Source: DASTHS01 sp035718085
GTDB taxonomy: Bacteria; Actinomycetota; Acidimicrobiia; Acidimicrobiales; Palsa-688
Assembly: GCA_035718085.1 (NCBI GenBank)
Contig: DASTHS010000188.1
Span: 1-17,234 of the forward strand
DNA: 17,234 bases
Direction of reading: 5' to 3'
Position numbers and translations under genes: made by a program. The notes beneath the pieces were generated by a model. That model was not told where the DNA came from. It was given only the letters and a program-made list of their open reading frames with translations, and searched no databases. Below are positions 6,824-12,700 of the stretch, piece after piece (within the stretch, counting starts at the first letter, position 1; the number at the start of each line of letters is the position of its first letter).

Positions 6824-6848
6824 ATCCGGCCGCGCGGCTGGGGTGCGG

Positions 6849-7505
6849 TCAGGCGCAGCGGCGCACGGCGTGCACGATCAGGTCGAGGGCGCTGTGCCCG
6901 TCGCGCCCGGGCCGCTCGGCGGAGCCGGCCCGGTCGACCTCGAACCCGCCGGACGCGCCGAGGGCCCCCACCACCTCGTCGGCGGCGAAGAACCGGTCGG
7001 GCATCTCGGCCAGGCGGGCGGCGGCGTGGGGGTCGGCCATGTCGTGGGCGACGACGACCAGGTGGCCTGCGGGCGCCACCGCAGCGGCGAGGGCGTGCCA
7101 CACCTCGGCCCGGCCGGCCGACGGCAGGTGCAAGAACGCGGCGACCACCAGGTCGTAGGCCTCGGGCTCGGGCACCCACGACGGCAGCTCGCGCCGCTCG
7201 AAGCGCACCCGGCCCTGGACGTCGCCGGGCTGGGAGCGCCGGGCGGCGCCGGCGCGCTCGATGGCCACCGCCGAGATGTCGACGCCGAGCACCTCCCAGC
7301 CCCGCCCGGCGAGCCAGATGGCGTCGGCGCCCTCACCGCAGCCGACGTCGAGGGCCCGCCCGGCCGGCAGGTGGCCGGCGGCATCGACGAGGGTGGCGTT
7401 GGGCCGGCCGCTCCAGAGCCGCTCCTCGCTGCGGTAGCGCTCGTCCCAGTAGGCCTGGTCGTAGACCTGCCCCTCGGCGTCGTGGGCGTGATCGCTCGGC
7501 GGCAT
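6849..7505 (-). CDS. Class I SAM-dependent methyltransferase (TehB/TPMT-like)
   Basis: A 218-residue Rossmann-fold methyltransferase. The N-terminal YDQAYWDERYRSEERLWSGRPN (15-36) is typical of the TehB/thiopurine-methyltransferase-like small-molecule group. Motif I is ALDVGCGEGADAIWLA (51-66), followed by an acidic residue at the end of strand 2 (VLGVDIS, Asp76) that should bind the SAM ribose. Motif IV-like YDLVVAAFLHL follows. The acceptor is not predictable. Only 30 bases separate this start from the stop of the upstream aminotransferase gene on the same strand, so the two are probably co-transcribed. No clear Shine-Dalgarno is present. The C-terminus ends in a basic VHAVRRCA tail. Confidence 0.88.
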   Translation of the reverse strand: MPPSDHAHDAEGQVYDQAYWDERYRSEERLWSGRPNATLVDAAGHLPAGRALDVGCGEGADAIWLAGRGWEVLGVDISAVAIERAGAARRSQPGDVQGRVRFERRELPSWVPEPEAYDLVVAAFLHLPSAGRAEVWHALAAAVAPAGHLVVVAHDMADPHAAARLAEMPDRFFAADEVVGALGASGGFEVDRAGSAERPGRDGHSALDLIVHAVRRCA

Positions 7506-7535
7506 GGGGTCAGCTTCGCGCCCCGGGGCCGGTGA

Positions 7536-8819
7536 TCAGCCGAACGCCCGGCGCACGGCGGCGAAGCCGTCGTCGGTGGCGAGCAGGGCCCGGTCGATGT
7601 CGTCGTCGGTGTGGGCGGCCGACACGAACCAGTTGTGCCACGGGTGCAGGTAGGCGCCCCCGGCGGCGGCGGTGCCGCTCCACAGGTCGGCCATGGCGAA
7701 GCCTTCGTCGCCGGCGAAGGTCATGAACGGCATCTGCGGCGGCCCGGAGACCCGGACCTCGACGCCGTGGGCGGCGGCCTGCGCCGCCAGCCCGTCGCAG
7801 AGCCGGGTGCCAGCCCGGCGCATGCGCCCAACGCCGTCGACCGCCGCCAGCTCGCCGATGGTGGCGACGGCGGCGGCCATGGCCACCGCCGAGAACCAGA
7901 ACGACCCGGTGACGTAGACCGACGACGCGGCGTCACGCCAGTGGTCGGCGCCGGTGACGGCGGCGAGGGCGTGGCCGTTGGCGATGGCCTTGCTCCACGC
8001 CGACAGGTCGGCCCGGATGCCGAGGGGCTCCCAGCTGCCCCCGGAGGCCAAGCGGAACCCGGCGCGCACGTCGTCGACCACCAGCGCCGCCCCGGTGGCG
8101 TCACACGCGGCGCGCACGGCGGACGCGAAGGCCGGGTCGACCAGCTCCTGGTCGAAGCGGGCGTCGTGGCGGAACGGTGACACCACCACGGCGGCCAGGT
8201 CGCCGGCGCACGCCGCCACCGCCTCGGTGAGCGAGTCGACGTCGTTGTAGCGGTAGCGCACCAGGTGGGCGCGGTCGTCGGCCACCACACCGGCGCGCAC
8301 CGGGGTGCACCACGGCGCCGCCCCGTGGTAGGCGCCCTTGGCCACGAGCACCTTGCGCCGACCGGTGCCGGCCCGGGCGATGGTGACGCACGCGGTGGTG
8401 GCGTCGGTGCCGTTCTTGGCGAACATGGCCCAGTCGGCGTCGGCGACGGTGGCCACGAGCAGCTCGGCGAGCTCGACCATGACCTCGGCCGGGCCGTTCG
8501 AGCAGTCGGCCAGCGCGGCCTGGCGGGCGGCGGCGGCCTCGACGACGGGATGGCGGTGGCCGAGGATGATCGGCCCGTAGCTGCACATCAGGTCGACGTA
8601 GGCGTTGCCGTCGACGTCCCACACGTGGCAGCCCTCGCCGCGGGCCATGAACTGGGGGAACGCCGCCGGCAGGCTGCGGGCGCTCTGGTGGCCGTACATC
8701 CCGCCGGGGACGACCGCCGCGGCCCGGGCGCGCAGGGCCGAGTCGAAGGGGCCGGCCGGCGTGGTGGCGCTGCGGCCCGGGCCGGCCCGGCCCGTGTCCC
8801 CTGGGGTGTCGATCGCCAT
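7536..8819 (-). CDS. Class III PLP aminotransferase, glutamate-1-semialdehyde aminomutase-like
   Basis: A 427-residue fold-type I PLP enzyme of the class III/HemL-like group. Lys277 in LSAWSKAIANGHALAAVTG is the expected Schiff-base lysine. VVDDVRAGFR (247-256) supplies the PLP-ring aspartate, with DDV in place of the usual DEV. KNGTDATTA (135-143) is the phosphate-binding turn and YHGAAPW (164-170) the ring-stacking segment. It resembles glutamate-1-semialdehyde 2,1-aminomutase, but the divergent motifs and lack of haem genes nearby argue against HemL. It more likely acts on another amino acid or amine, perhaps in a secondary pathway with the following methyltransferase. The start at 8819 is fixed by GGGAGG at 8830-8835. 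An open upstream extension of 16 codons overlaps the spacer hairpin and is unlikely. Confidence 0.87.
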   Translation of the reverse strand: MAIDTPGDTGRAGPGRSATTPAGPFDSALRARAAAVVPGGMYGHQSARSLPAAFPQFMARGEGCHVWDVDGNAYVDLMCSYGPIILGHRHPVVEAAAARQAALADCSNGPAEVMVELAELLVATVADADWAMFAKNGTDATTACVTIARAGTGRRKVLVAKGAYHGAAPWCTPVRAGVVADDRAHLVRYRYNDVDSLTEAVAACAGDLAAVVVSPFRHDARFDQELVDPAFASAVRAACDATGAALVVDDVRAGFRLASGGSWEPLGIRADLSAWSKAIANGHALAAVTGADHWRDAASSVYVTGSFWFSAVAMAAAVATIGELAAVDGVGRMRRAGTRLCDGLAAQAAAHGVEVRVSGPPQMPFMTFAGDEGFAMADLWSGTAAAGGAYLHPWHNWFVSAAHTDDDIDRALLATDDGFAAVRRAFG

Positions 8820-8829
8820 CTCGCCACTT

Positions 8830-8835
8830 CCTCCC
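8830..8835 (-). promoter_or_regulatory. Shine-Dalgarno of the aminotransferase
   Basis: GGGAGG on the minus strand, ten bases before the ATG at 8819. It decides the start in favour of MAIDTPG. Confidence 0.6.
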
Positions 8836-8840
8836 CTGCT

Positions 8841-8872
8841 GCTCCGTGTGCCCGGATCAGAGCACACGGAGC
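8841..8872 (-). terminator. Perfect 11-bp hairpin after the SnoaL-like gene
   Basis: GCTCCGTGTGC (8841-8851) and GCACACGGAGC (8862-8872) are perfect inverted repeats with a 10-base loop. On the minus strand the stem begins four bases after the SnoaL-like stop codon and ends before the aminotransferase Shine-Dalgarno. There is no T-tract. It most likely acts as a terminator or transcript end that separates the two genes. A binding site for an aminotransferase regulator is the alternative. Confidence 0.5.
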
Positions 8873-8876
8873 CCGC

Positions 8877-9212
8877 TCAGGACAGCGGCGGCATGCCGAC
8901 GGTCCACAGCTCGGCCACCCGGTCGCCGTCGAAGCGGCCCGACGTGCACACCTCGAACGCACCGTCGGTGAAGGTGTTGGTGTGCAGCGTGGCCACCCAG
9001 TCGCCGGCGCTGGTCATGGCGTTGACCGTGATCTTCCAGCCCATCTGCTCGCAGAGCATGGTGTACAGCCCGATGATGCCGTCGGCCCCTGTGGCCTCCC
9101 CACCGGTGTAGCGGTGCACCGTGGTGGGGGTGACGAGTGCGGCGACGGTCTGCCAGTCGCGTTGGTTGATCGCGTCGATGAACTGGCGCGTGCGTGCCTC
9201 GACCTCAGCCAT
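8877..9212 (-). CDS. SnoaL/NTF2-like small protein
   Basis: A 111-residue protein of the NTF2-like superfamily (SnoaL-like polyketide cyclase or nuclear-transport-factor fold). It starts MAEVEARTRQFIDAINQRDW, the typical first helix followed by a TVAALVTPTTVHRY strand. A central helix (GADGIIGLYTMLCEQMG) and two beta strands ending FDGDRVAELW complete the pattern. Such proteins form cone-shaped beta pockets and act as cyclases, isomerases, dehydratases or binding subunits; the ligand cannot be told here. The ATG has a GGGGGGAGA run six bases upstream. The same frame stays open into the damaged RNA-ligase-like gene, so automatic calling could fuse the two, but the start and family boundary are clear. 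Confidence 0.8.
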   Translation of the reverse strand: MAEVEARTRQFIDAINQRDWQTVAALVTPTTVHRYTGGEATGADGIIGLYTMLCEQMGWKITVNAMTSAGDWVATLHTNTFTDGAFEVCTSGRFDGDRVAELWTVGMPPLS

Positions 9213-9314
9213 GGTCGTCTCCCCCCGGCGGTGGCGCCCCGCTGGCGCCGGGCGCACGATAGGAGACCCCGGCCACGTGGTCAACGGTCTCGGCGCCGGC
9301 CTCCACGAGGGGCT

Positions 9315-9375
9315 GGGTGTGCGTGGTTGGTGCCGCTCTGCGGGAGCAAGTCCGCACCACCAACCACGGACACCC
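9315..9375. repeat. Compound inverted repeat (18-bp arms, inner 5-bp hairpin)
   Basis: The outer arms 9315-9332 (GGGTGTGCGTGGTTGGTG) and 9358-9375 pair at 17 of 18 positions, with a single G-G mismatch (9321/9369). The 25-base loop holds a second stem, TGCGG (9339-9343) with CCGCA (9352-9356). It sits in the 175-base spacer between the RNA-ligase-like gene and the SnoaL-like gene, 12 bases after the former's stop. It could be a terminator, a structured RNA or a copy of an extragenic palindromic repeat family. It is more elaborate than the other 3'-end hairpins in the window. Confidence 0.75.
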
Positions 9376-9387
9376 CCGCGCCGGGCG

Positions 9388-9926
9388 TCAGCCCGCCACG
9401 CCGGCGCCCGCTGCCGACGGGCCGGTGAACGGCCACGAGCCGGCCGGCTCCCACGGGCCGCCGAGGTAGCGCCACAGCGACAGGCCCTCGCCCAGCGCCG
9501 GGCGGCGCTCCCACCGTGCGGCGAGGGCGGCCTGCAACGCCCGGGCCGCCGGGGGTCGAGCTTGTTGGCGACGGTGACGTGCGGCCAGCGCCACTGGCGG
9601 TCCTGGGGCGTCAGCTCGCCGGGCACCCGGGCGGCCAGCCACTGGCGCACCTCCAGCAGCGGCGGGCAGGTGACGGCGAAGGCGACGCCACGCCCCAGGT
9701 TGCGGGGAGCGGCCACCTCGGCGTCGAGCGCCGGTGTCGCACCCGCCACCTCGGCGAGCAGGGAGCCGGTCTCCGGCTCGGGGCCGTCGAGGTGGTGGAA
9801 CAGGGTCAGGTGCGCCCCGACCACCGTGCGCCCCGGCGGGAAGTGCTGCCGGCGCAGCCCGTCGAGCAGCTCGGTCGTGGCCGGGTCGAGCTCGGCGCAC
9901 ACGATCAGCGGTGGGCGGGCGGTCAC
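9388..9926 (-). pseudogene. 2'-5' RNA ligase-like 2H phosphoesterase, broken by a one-base frameshift
   Basis: The two HxT motifs of the 2H phosphoesterase/LigT group are present: HLTLF (His39) in one strand pair and WPHVTVANKL (His116) in the other, about 77 residues apart as usual. After ANKLDP the frame becomes nonsense (RRPGRC...). In the neighbouring frame the expected end continues as AARALQAALAARW, then LSLWRYLGG and WPFTGP up to a stop at 9388. One extra G in the five-G run at 9551-9555 would join the two into an intact protein of about 179 residues, the normal family length. The lesion is either a real mutation or a homopolymer sequencing error. The start is uncertain; I chose the GTG at 9926, without a good Shine-Dalgarno. 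Relatives act on 2'-5' RNA links or cyclic phosphates. Confidence 0.8.
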
Positions 9927-9978
9927 CGGGAGCCGCGGTGAGCCGTGGCCCTCGCCACACGGCGCCGCCTGCCGCCAC

Positions 9979-10007
9979 GCGCATATTGCGCAGTCCGGTT
10001 TGCCGGA
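9979..10007. promoter_or_regulatory. Two adjacent palindromes in a divergent promoter region
   Basis: GCGCATATTGCGC (9979-9991, arms GCGCA/TGCGC) and TCCGGTTTGCCGGA (9994-10007, arms TCCGG/CCGGA) lie side by side between the divergent RNA-ligase-like gene and the DUF6131-like gene. The first encloses CATATT, a possible -10 element in the least GC-rich part of the spacer. They could be operator and promoter, but no regulator gene is adjacent. Confidence 0.35.
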
Positions 10008-10091
10008 TGTCGTGGCCGGGCACGCCTCAAGCACGGGCGACACGCCCGACCGACCCGGGCACCGGCCCGGGAGGAATGGGAGGAGATTCGC

Positions 10092-10247
10092 ATGATCGCC
10101 GTGGGCGTCATCTTGATGTTGCTCGGCTTCATCTTCGGCATACCAATCCTCTGGACACTGGGCATCATCGTGCTGGTCATCGGCCTGGTGCTGCTGCTGC
10201 TCGGGTCGACCGGCCGCGCCGTCGGCGGCCGACGGCACTACTACTGA
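10092..10247 (+). CDS. Two-helix small membrane protein, DUF6131-like
   Basis: A 51-residue hydrophobic protein with two predicted membrane helices (about 3-20 and 22-38) joined by a tight GIPILW turn. It is followed by a basic cytoplasmic tail, STGRAVGGRRHYY. The pattern of helix, GIPILWTLGI, helix, LLGSTGR and a terminal RRHY is, from memory, that of the actinobacterial DUF6131 family, whose function is not known. The ATG follows AGGAG (10081-10085) at six bases, inside a longer purine run. The in-frame extension upstream to 9945 is unsupported. A perfect hairpin follows the gene. Confidence 0.85.
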   Translation: MIAVGVILMLLGFIFGIPILWTLGIIVLVIGLVLLLLGSTGRAVGGRRHYY

Positions 10248-10281
10248 CGCCACCACCGCGCCCTGGCGCAGCGCCCGCTCC

Positions 10282-10314
10282 CCGGTCCCGGGTCGCCCAG
10301 CGGCCCGGGACCGG
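10282..10314 (+). terminator. Perfect 11-bp hairpin after the DUF6131-like gene
   Basis: CCGGTCCCGGG (10282-10292) and CCCGGGACCGG (10304-10314) form a perfect stem with an 11-base loop, 34 bases after the small membrane protein's stop and 21 bases before the methyltransferase GTG. There is no T-tract. It is likely a terminator; a leader structure for the methyltransferase is possible. Confidence 0.45.
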
Positions 10315-10335
10315 CGCGTCCGCCACACTGCCCCG

Positions 10336-11118
10336 GTGGCTGACGCGCTGCCCTCCGACGACCGGGCCACGGCGGAGCACTTCGGTGCCATCGCCGAGCG
10401 CTACGACGCCGCCCGCCCCGACTACGCCCCCGACCTGCTGACGGCCGTCGGCGCCGGCAAGGGGGTGCGGGCGCTCGACGTCGGGTGTGGCACCGGCCAG
10501 CTCGCCCGCCAGCTGCTGGCCGCCGGCTGCACCGTGGTCGGCGTCGAGCCCGACGGGCGCATGGCCGCCGTCGCCCGCCGCCGTGGCGTGAGCGTCGAGG
10601 TGGCGCCGTTCGAGACCTGGGCCGCAGCCGGCCGCACCTTCGACCTGGTGGTCGCCGGCTCGGCGTGGCACTGGGTCGACCCGGTCGCCGGGGCCGGCAA
10701 GGCCGCCGAGGTGCTCCGCCCAGGCGGCCGCCTCGCTGCCCTCTGGACCGAGTACCGCCACCACCACGACCCGCTGGTCGCCATGCTCGACGCCTACCGG
10801 CGCCACGCGCCGGGGCTGGCGTCGTTTGCCCTCGGGTTCGACCGGCTGCCGACCCCCGGCGGCGACCCGTGGGCGCAAGCCCTGGCCGACGGCCCCTTCG
10901 ACGGCGTGCGACCCGGGATGCGCACCTGCGCCTACCGCACGCAGCAGTGGACACCCGACCGGTGGGTGGCGCTGCTCGAGACCTTCAGCGACCACCGGGG
11001 GCTTCCCGGGGCCACCCGCGCCGCGCTGCTGGCCGAGGTCGGCGAACGGCTCCGCGCCCTCGGGCCCACCTTCCCGGTCACGCTCGTCACCGCAGCGATC
11101 GTCGCCACCCGCCGTTGA
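10336..11118 (+). CDS. Class I SAM-dependent methyltransferase
   Basis: A 260-residue methyltransferase of the UbiE/methyltransferase-11 type. The N-terminal HFGAIAERYDAARPDY (15-30) is the usual pre-motif helix. Motif I is ALDVGCGTGQLARQLL (46-61) and Glu71 (VVGVEPDGRM) the SAM-ribose acid. FDLVVAGSAWHWVDP carries the family's typical strand-4 and W-H-W-V motif, and EVLRPGGRLAALW follows. The protein is cytoplasmic with an unknown acceptor. The start is a GTG without a visible Shine-Dalgarno. A downstream ATG would remove motif I, so the GTG or a near neighbour must be right. The thioesterase gene follows after 35 bases on the same strand, which suggests one transcript. Confidence 0.88.
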   Translation: MADALPSDDRATAEHFGAIAERYDAARPDYAPDLLTAVGAGKGVRALDVGCGTGQLARQLLAAGCTVVGVEPDGRMAAVARRRGVSVEVAPFETWAAAGRTFDLVVAGSAWHWVDPVAGAGKAAEVLRPGGRLAALWTEYRHHHDPLVAMLDAYRRHAPGLASFALGFDRLPTPGGDPWAQALADGPFDGVRPGMRTCAYRTQQWTPDRWVALLETFSDHRGLPGATRAALLAEVGERLRALGPTFPVTLVTAAIVATRR

Positions 11119-11153
11119 CCACCTGGCCGCCCGCCCGCTGCCAAGCTCTGCCG

Positions 11154-11591
11154 ATGGACTTCCCCAACTACGACGCCGAGCGCGGCACGGCGATGCTCGC
11201 CGCCGCGACCGGGACCGGCGGCGGCCTGCCCGGCTACCTCGGCATGCGCTTCACCGACGTCGGCCCGGGCCGCGTGGTCGGCGAGCTGGAGGTCACCGAG
11301 GAGCTCCTCAACCCCTTCGGTGCCGCCCACGGCGGGGTGATCGCCGCCCTCGTCGACCACGTGCTCGGCGCGGTGACCGTGCCGGTCGTGGCCCCGGGGT
11401 CGTGGCCGGCGACCAGCGAGTTCAAGTTGAACCTGCTGGCCCCGGCGCGGGTGGGCCCCATGCGGGCCACGTCGACGATCGTGGCCCTGTCGCGGCGCAC
11501 GGCGGTGGTGCGCGTCGACGTGGAGAACGGCGGCCGCCTCATCGGCGCCGCCCAGGGCACCGTCACGATCATGCCGCCCCGGGAGCCCTGA
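11154..11591 (+). CDS. PaaI-type hotdog-fold thioesterase
   Basis: A 145-residue single-domain hotdog protein. The signature NPFGAAHGGVIAALVDHVLG runs from 53 to 72, with His59-Gly60-Gly61 and Asp68 at the helix positions used by PaaI and 4-hydroxybenzoyl-CoA-type thioesterases. Strand segments SEFKLNLLAPARVGPMRATS and TAVVRVDVENGGRLIGAAQG complete the fold. It should hydrolyse a CoA thioester whose acyl group is unknown. It is not a recent copy of the thioesterase at 3139-3573: motif context and length differ. It lies 35 bases after the methyltransferase gene and converges on the short-chain dehydrogenase with only 18 bases between the stops. Confidence 0.9.
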   Translation: MDFPNYDAERGTAMLAAATGTGGGLPGYLGMRFTDVGPGRVVGELEVTEELLNPFGAAHGGVIAALVDHVLGAVTVPVVAPGSWPATSEFKLNLLAPARVGPMRATSTIVALSRRTAVVRVDVENGGRLIGAAQGTVTIMPPREP

Positions 11592-11609
11592 GCAGCCCGG
11601 CCTGCAGCC

Positions 11610-12422
11610 TCACCCCACCCGGGCCGACATGCCCCCGTCGACGGGGAGCAACACGCCGGTGACGAAGCGGGCCTCGTCACTGGCGAGGAAGAGGGTCGCG
11701 TAGGCGGTGTCCCACGCGCTGCCCATGCCACCCCGGAGCGGCACGCTGGCGTTGCGCGCCGCTCGCACCTGCTCGACGTCACGGCCGGTGGCGGCGGCCG
11801 TGCCCTCGATGGCCATGGGGGTGTCCATGAGGCCGGGCAGCACGGCGTTGGCCCGCACGCCGTGGCGGGCGTTGGCCACCGCCACCGCCAGGGTGAGCCG
11901 GTTGACCGCCGCCTTGGAGGTCTCGTAGGCGACCATGTTCGCCCCGGCCAGGGATGCCAGCGACGAGATGTTCACGATGGCGCCTCCCCCCTGCGCCCGC
12001 ATCACCGGCACGGCCGATCGGACCGTCAGCCACGTGCCTTTCAGGTTGACCTCCATGATGCGGTCGAAGCCCTCCTCGCTGGCCCGGTGGGCGGGGCCGT
12101 CGGGGGCGTCGGGGCCGCCGCCGATGCCCACGTTGTTCACCAGCACGTCGAGGCGTCCCATGCGCCGGCCGGCCTCCTCGACGACGGCGGCGGCCTGCTC
12201 GGCGCGCACGATGTCGGCGGCGAAGGGGGTGGCCCTTCCGCCCTCGGCGGCGATCATGGCCGCCGTCTCCTCCGCCCGCGCCGCCAGCCGGTCGACGCAG
12301 AGCACCTCCGCTCCCTCGCGGGCGAAGAGCAGGGCGATGGCCCGCCCGTTGCCGGTGGTGTCACCGGGCGTCTGGCCCGCTCCGACCACGACGGTGGCCT
12401 TGCCCTGCAACCGTCCCGCCAT
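11610..12422 (-). CDS. Short-chain dehydrogenase/reductase (SDR)
   Basis: A 270-residue classical SDR oxidoreductase. The dinucleotide motif is an enlarged form, VVVGAGQTPGDTTGNGRAIA (11-30), followed by Asp44 (VLCVDR), which favours NAD over NADP. NNVG (96-99) and EVNLKGTW (Asn125) are followed by Ser153 (NISSLASLAG), Tyr166 and Lys170 (YETSK), giving a complete catalytic tetrad. VLPGLMDTPM and the C-terminal VTGVLLPVDGGM are standard. The insertion in the glycine loop marks a subgroup I have seen in degradative gene sets; the substrate is unknown. I start at Met 12422, since the open frame upstream reads through a repeat array and encodes an implausible His-Arg-Gln run. Shine-Dalgarno is weak (GGGCGG), and a GTG immediately precedes the ATG. 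Confidence 0.92.
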   Translation of the reverse strand: MAGRLQGKATVVVGAGQTPGDTTGNGRAIALLFAREGAEVLCVDRLAARAEETAAMIAAEGGRATPFAADIVRAEQAAAVVEEAGRRMGRLDVLVNNVGIGGGPDAPDGPAHRASEEGFDRIMEVNLKGTWLTVRSAVPVMRAQGGGAIVNISSLASLAGANMVAYETSKAAVNRLTLAVAVANARHGVRANAVLPGLMDTPMAIEGTAAATGRDVEQVRAARNASVPLRGGMGSAWDTAYATLFLASDEARFVTGVLLPVDGGMSARVG

Positions 12423-12442
12423 CACCGGGCCGCCCTGCTGGC

Positions 12443-12496
12443 GTGCCTGCCGCCGCCGGTGTGCCTGCCGCCGTCGGTGTGCCTGCCGCCGTCGGT
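12443..12496. repeat. 18-bp tandem repeat, three copies
   Basis: Three head-to-tail copies of GTGCCTGCCGCCGTCGGT (12443-12460, 12461-12478, 12479-12496), the first differing by one base (C for T), plus a decayed fourth beginning GTGCGTGGCGTCGG. They sit in the divergent spacer between the SDR gene and the zinc-finger gene. The length is a multiple of three, so frames stay open through it on both strands. It is a probable variable-number repeat; no function is visible. Confidence 0.85.
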
Positions 12497-12556
12497 GTGC
12501 GTGGCGTCGGGAGGAGCGGGTGCGCAGGTAGTGGCCATGGCCCATGCTGGCGCACC

Positions 12557-12691
12557 GTGGAGGCCCCGACACCCGACGACGACTTCTTCGTGTTCCAGCT
12601 CGACCGTTGGCCCTGCGAGGTGTGCGGTCAGCTCAACGACGACGACACCCCGGTGTGCATCCGCTGCGGGGCCGAGCGGACCGACCGGTAG
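12557..12691 (+). CDS. RanBP2-type zinc-finger microprotein (44 aa)
   Basis: A 44-residue acidic protein whose centre matches the RanBP2 zinc-finger consensus W-x-C-x2-C-x3-N-x6-C-x2-C exactly: WPCEVCGQLN then DDDTPVCIRC, with Cys20, Cys23, Asn27, Cys34 and Cys37. In eukaryotes this finger binds single-stranded RNA or ubiquitin; the bacterial role is unknown. The N-terminus is acidic with an FFVFQLDR strand, so the whole protein is one finger plus a short arm. The start is placed at GTG 12557. There is no Shine-Dalgarno sequence, and the frame remains open upstream through the 18-bp repeats. A leaderless transcript or a different start is possible. It converges on the GGDEF gene with only nine bases between stops. 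Confidence 0.65.
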   Translation: MEAPTPDDDFFVFQLDRWPCEVCGQLNDDDTPVCIRCGAERTDR

Positions 12692-12700
12692 CCGGCCGCC

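Noticed and set aside
7536..8819. Calling the aminotransferase hemL
   Set aside because: The PLP-ring motif is DDV instead of DEV, the phosphate-binding turn is NGTDA, and no tetrapyrrole gene is nearby; the specific name would be unsupported.
9315..9375. Integron attC site
   Set aside because: The arms do not show the core consensus GTTRRRY/RYYYAAC in the right places, and there is no integrase or cassette pattern.
8877..10391. 504-codon frame suggesting a 2H phosphoesterase-SnoaL fusion protein
   Set aside because: The middle segment is low-complexity nonsense produced by a one-base shift. The true C-terminus of the phosphoesterase is in the adjacent frame and the SnoaL part has its own start and Shine-Dalgarno.
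12423..12572. N-terminal extension of the SDR through AHRRRQ repeats
   Set aside because: The extension is the translation of the 18-bp repeat array, and classical SDRs begin shortly before the glycine motif, as the 12422 start does.
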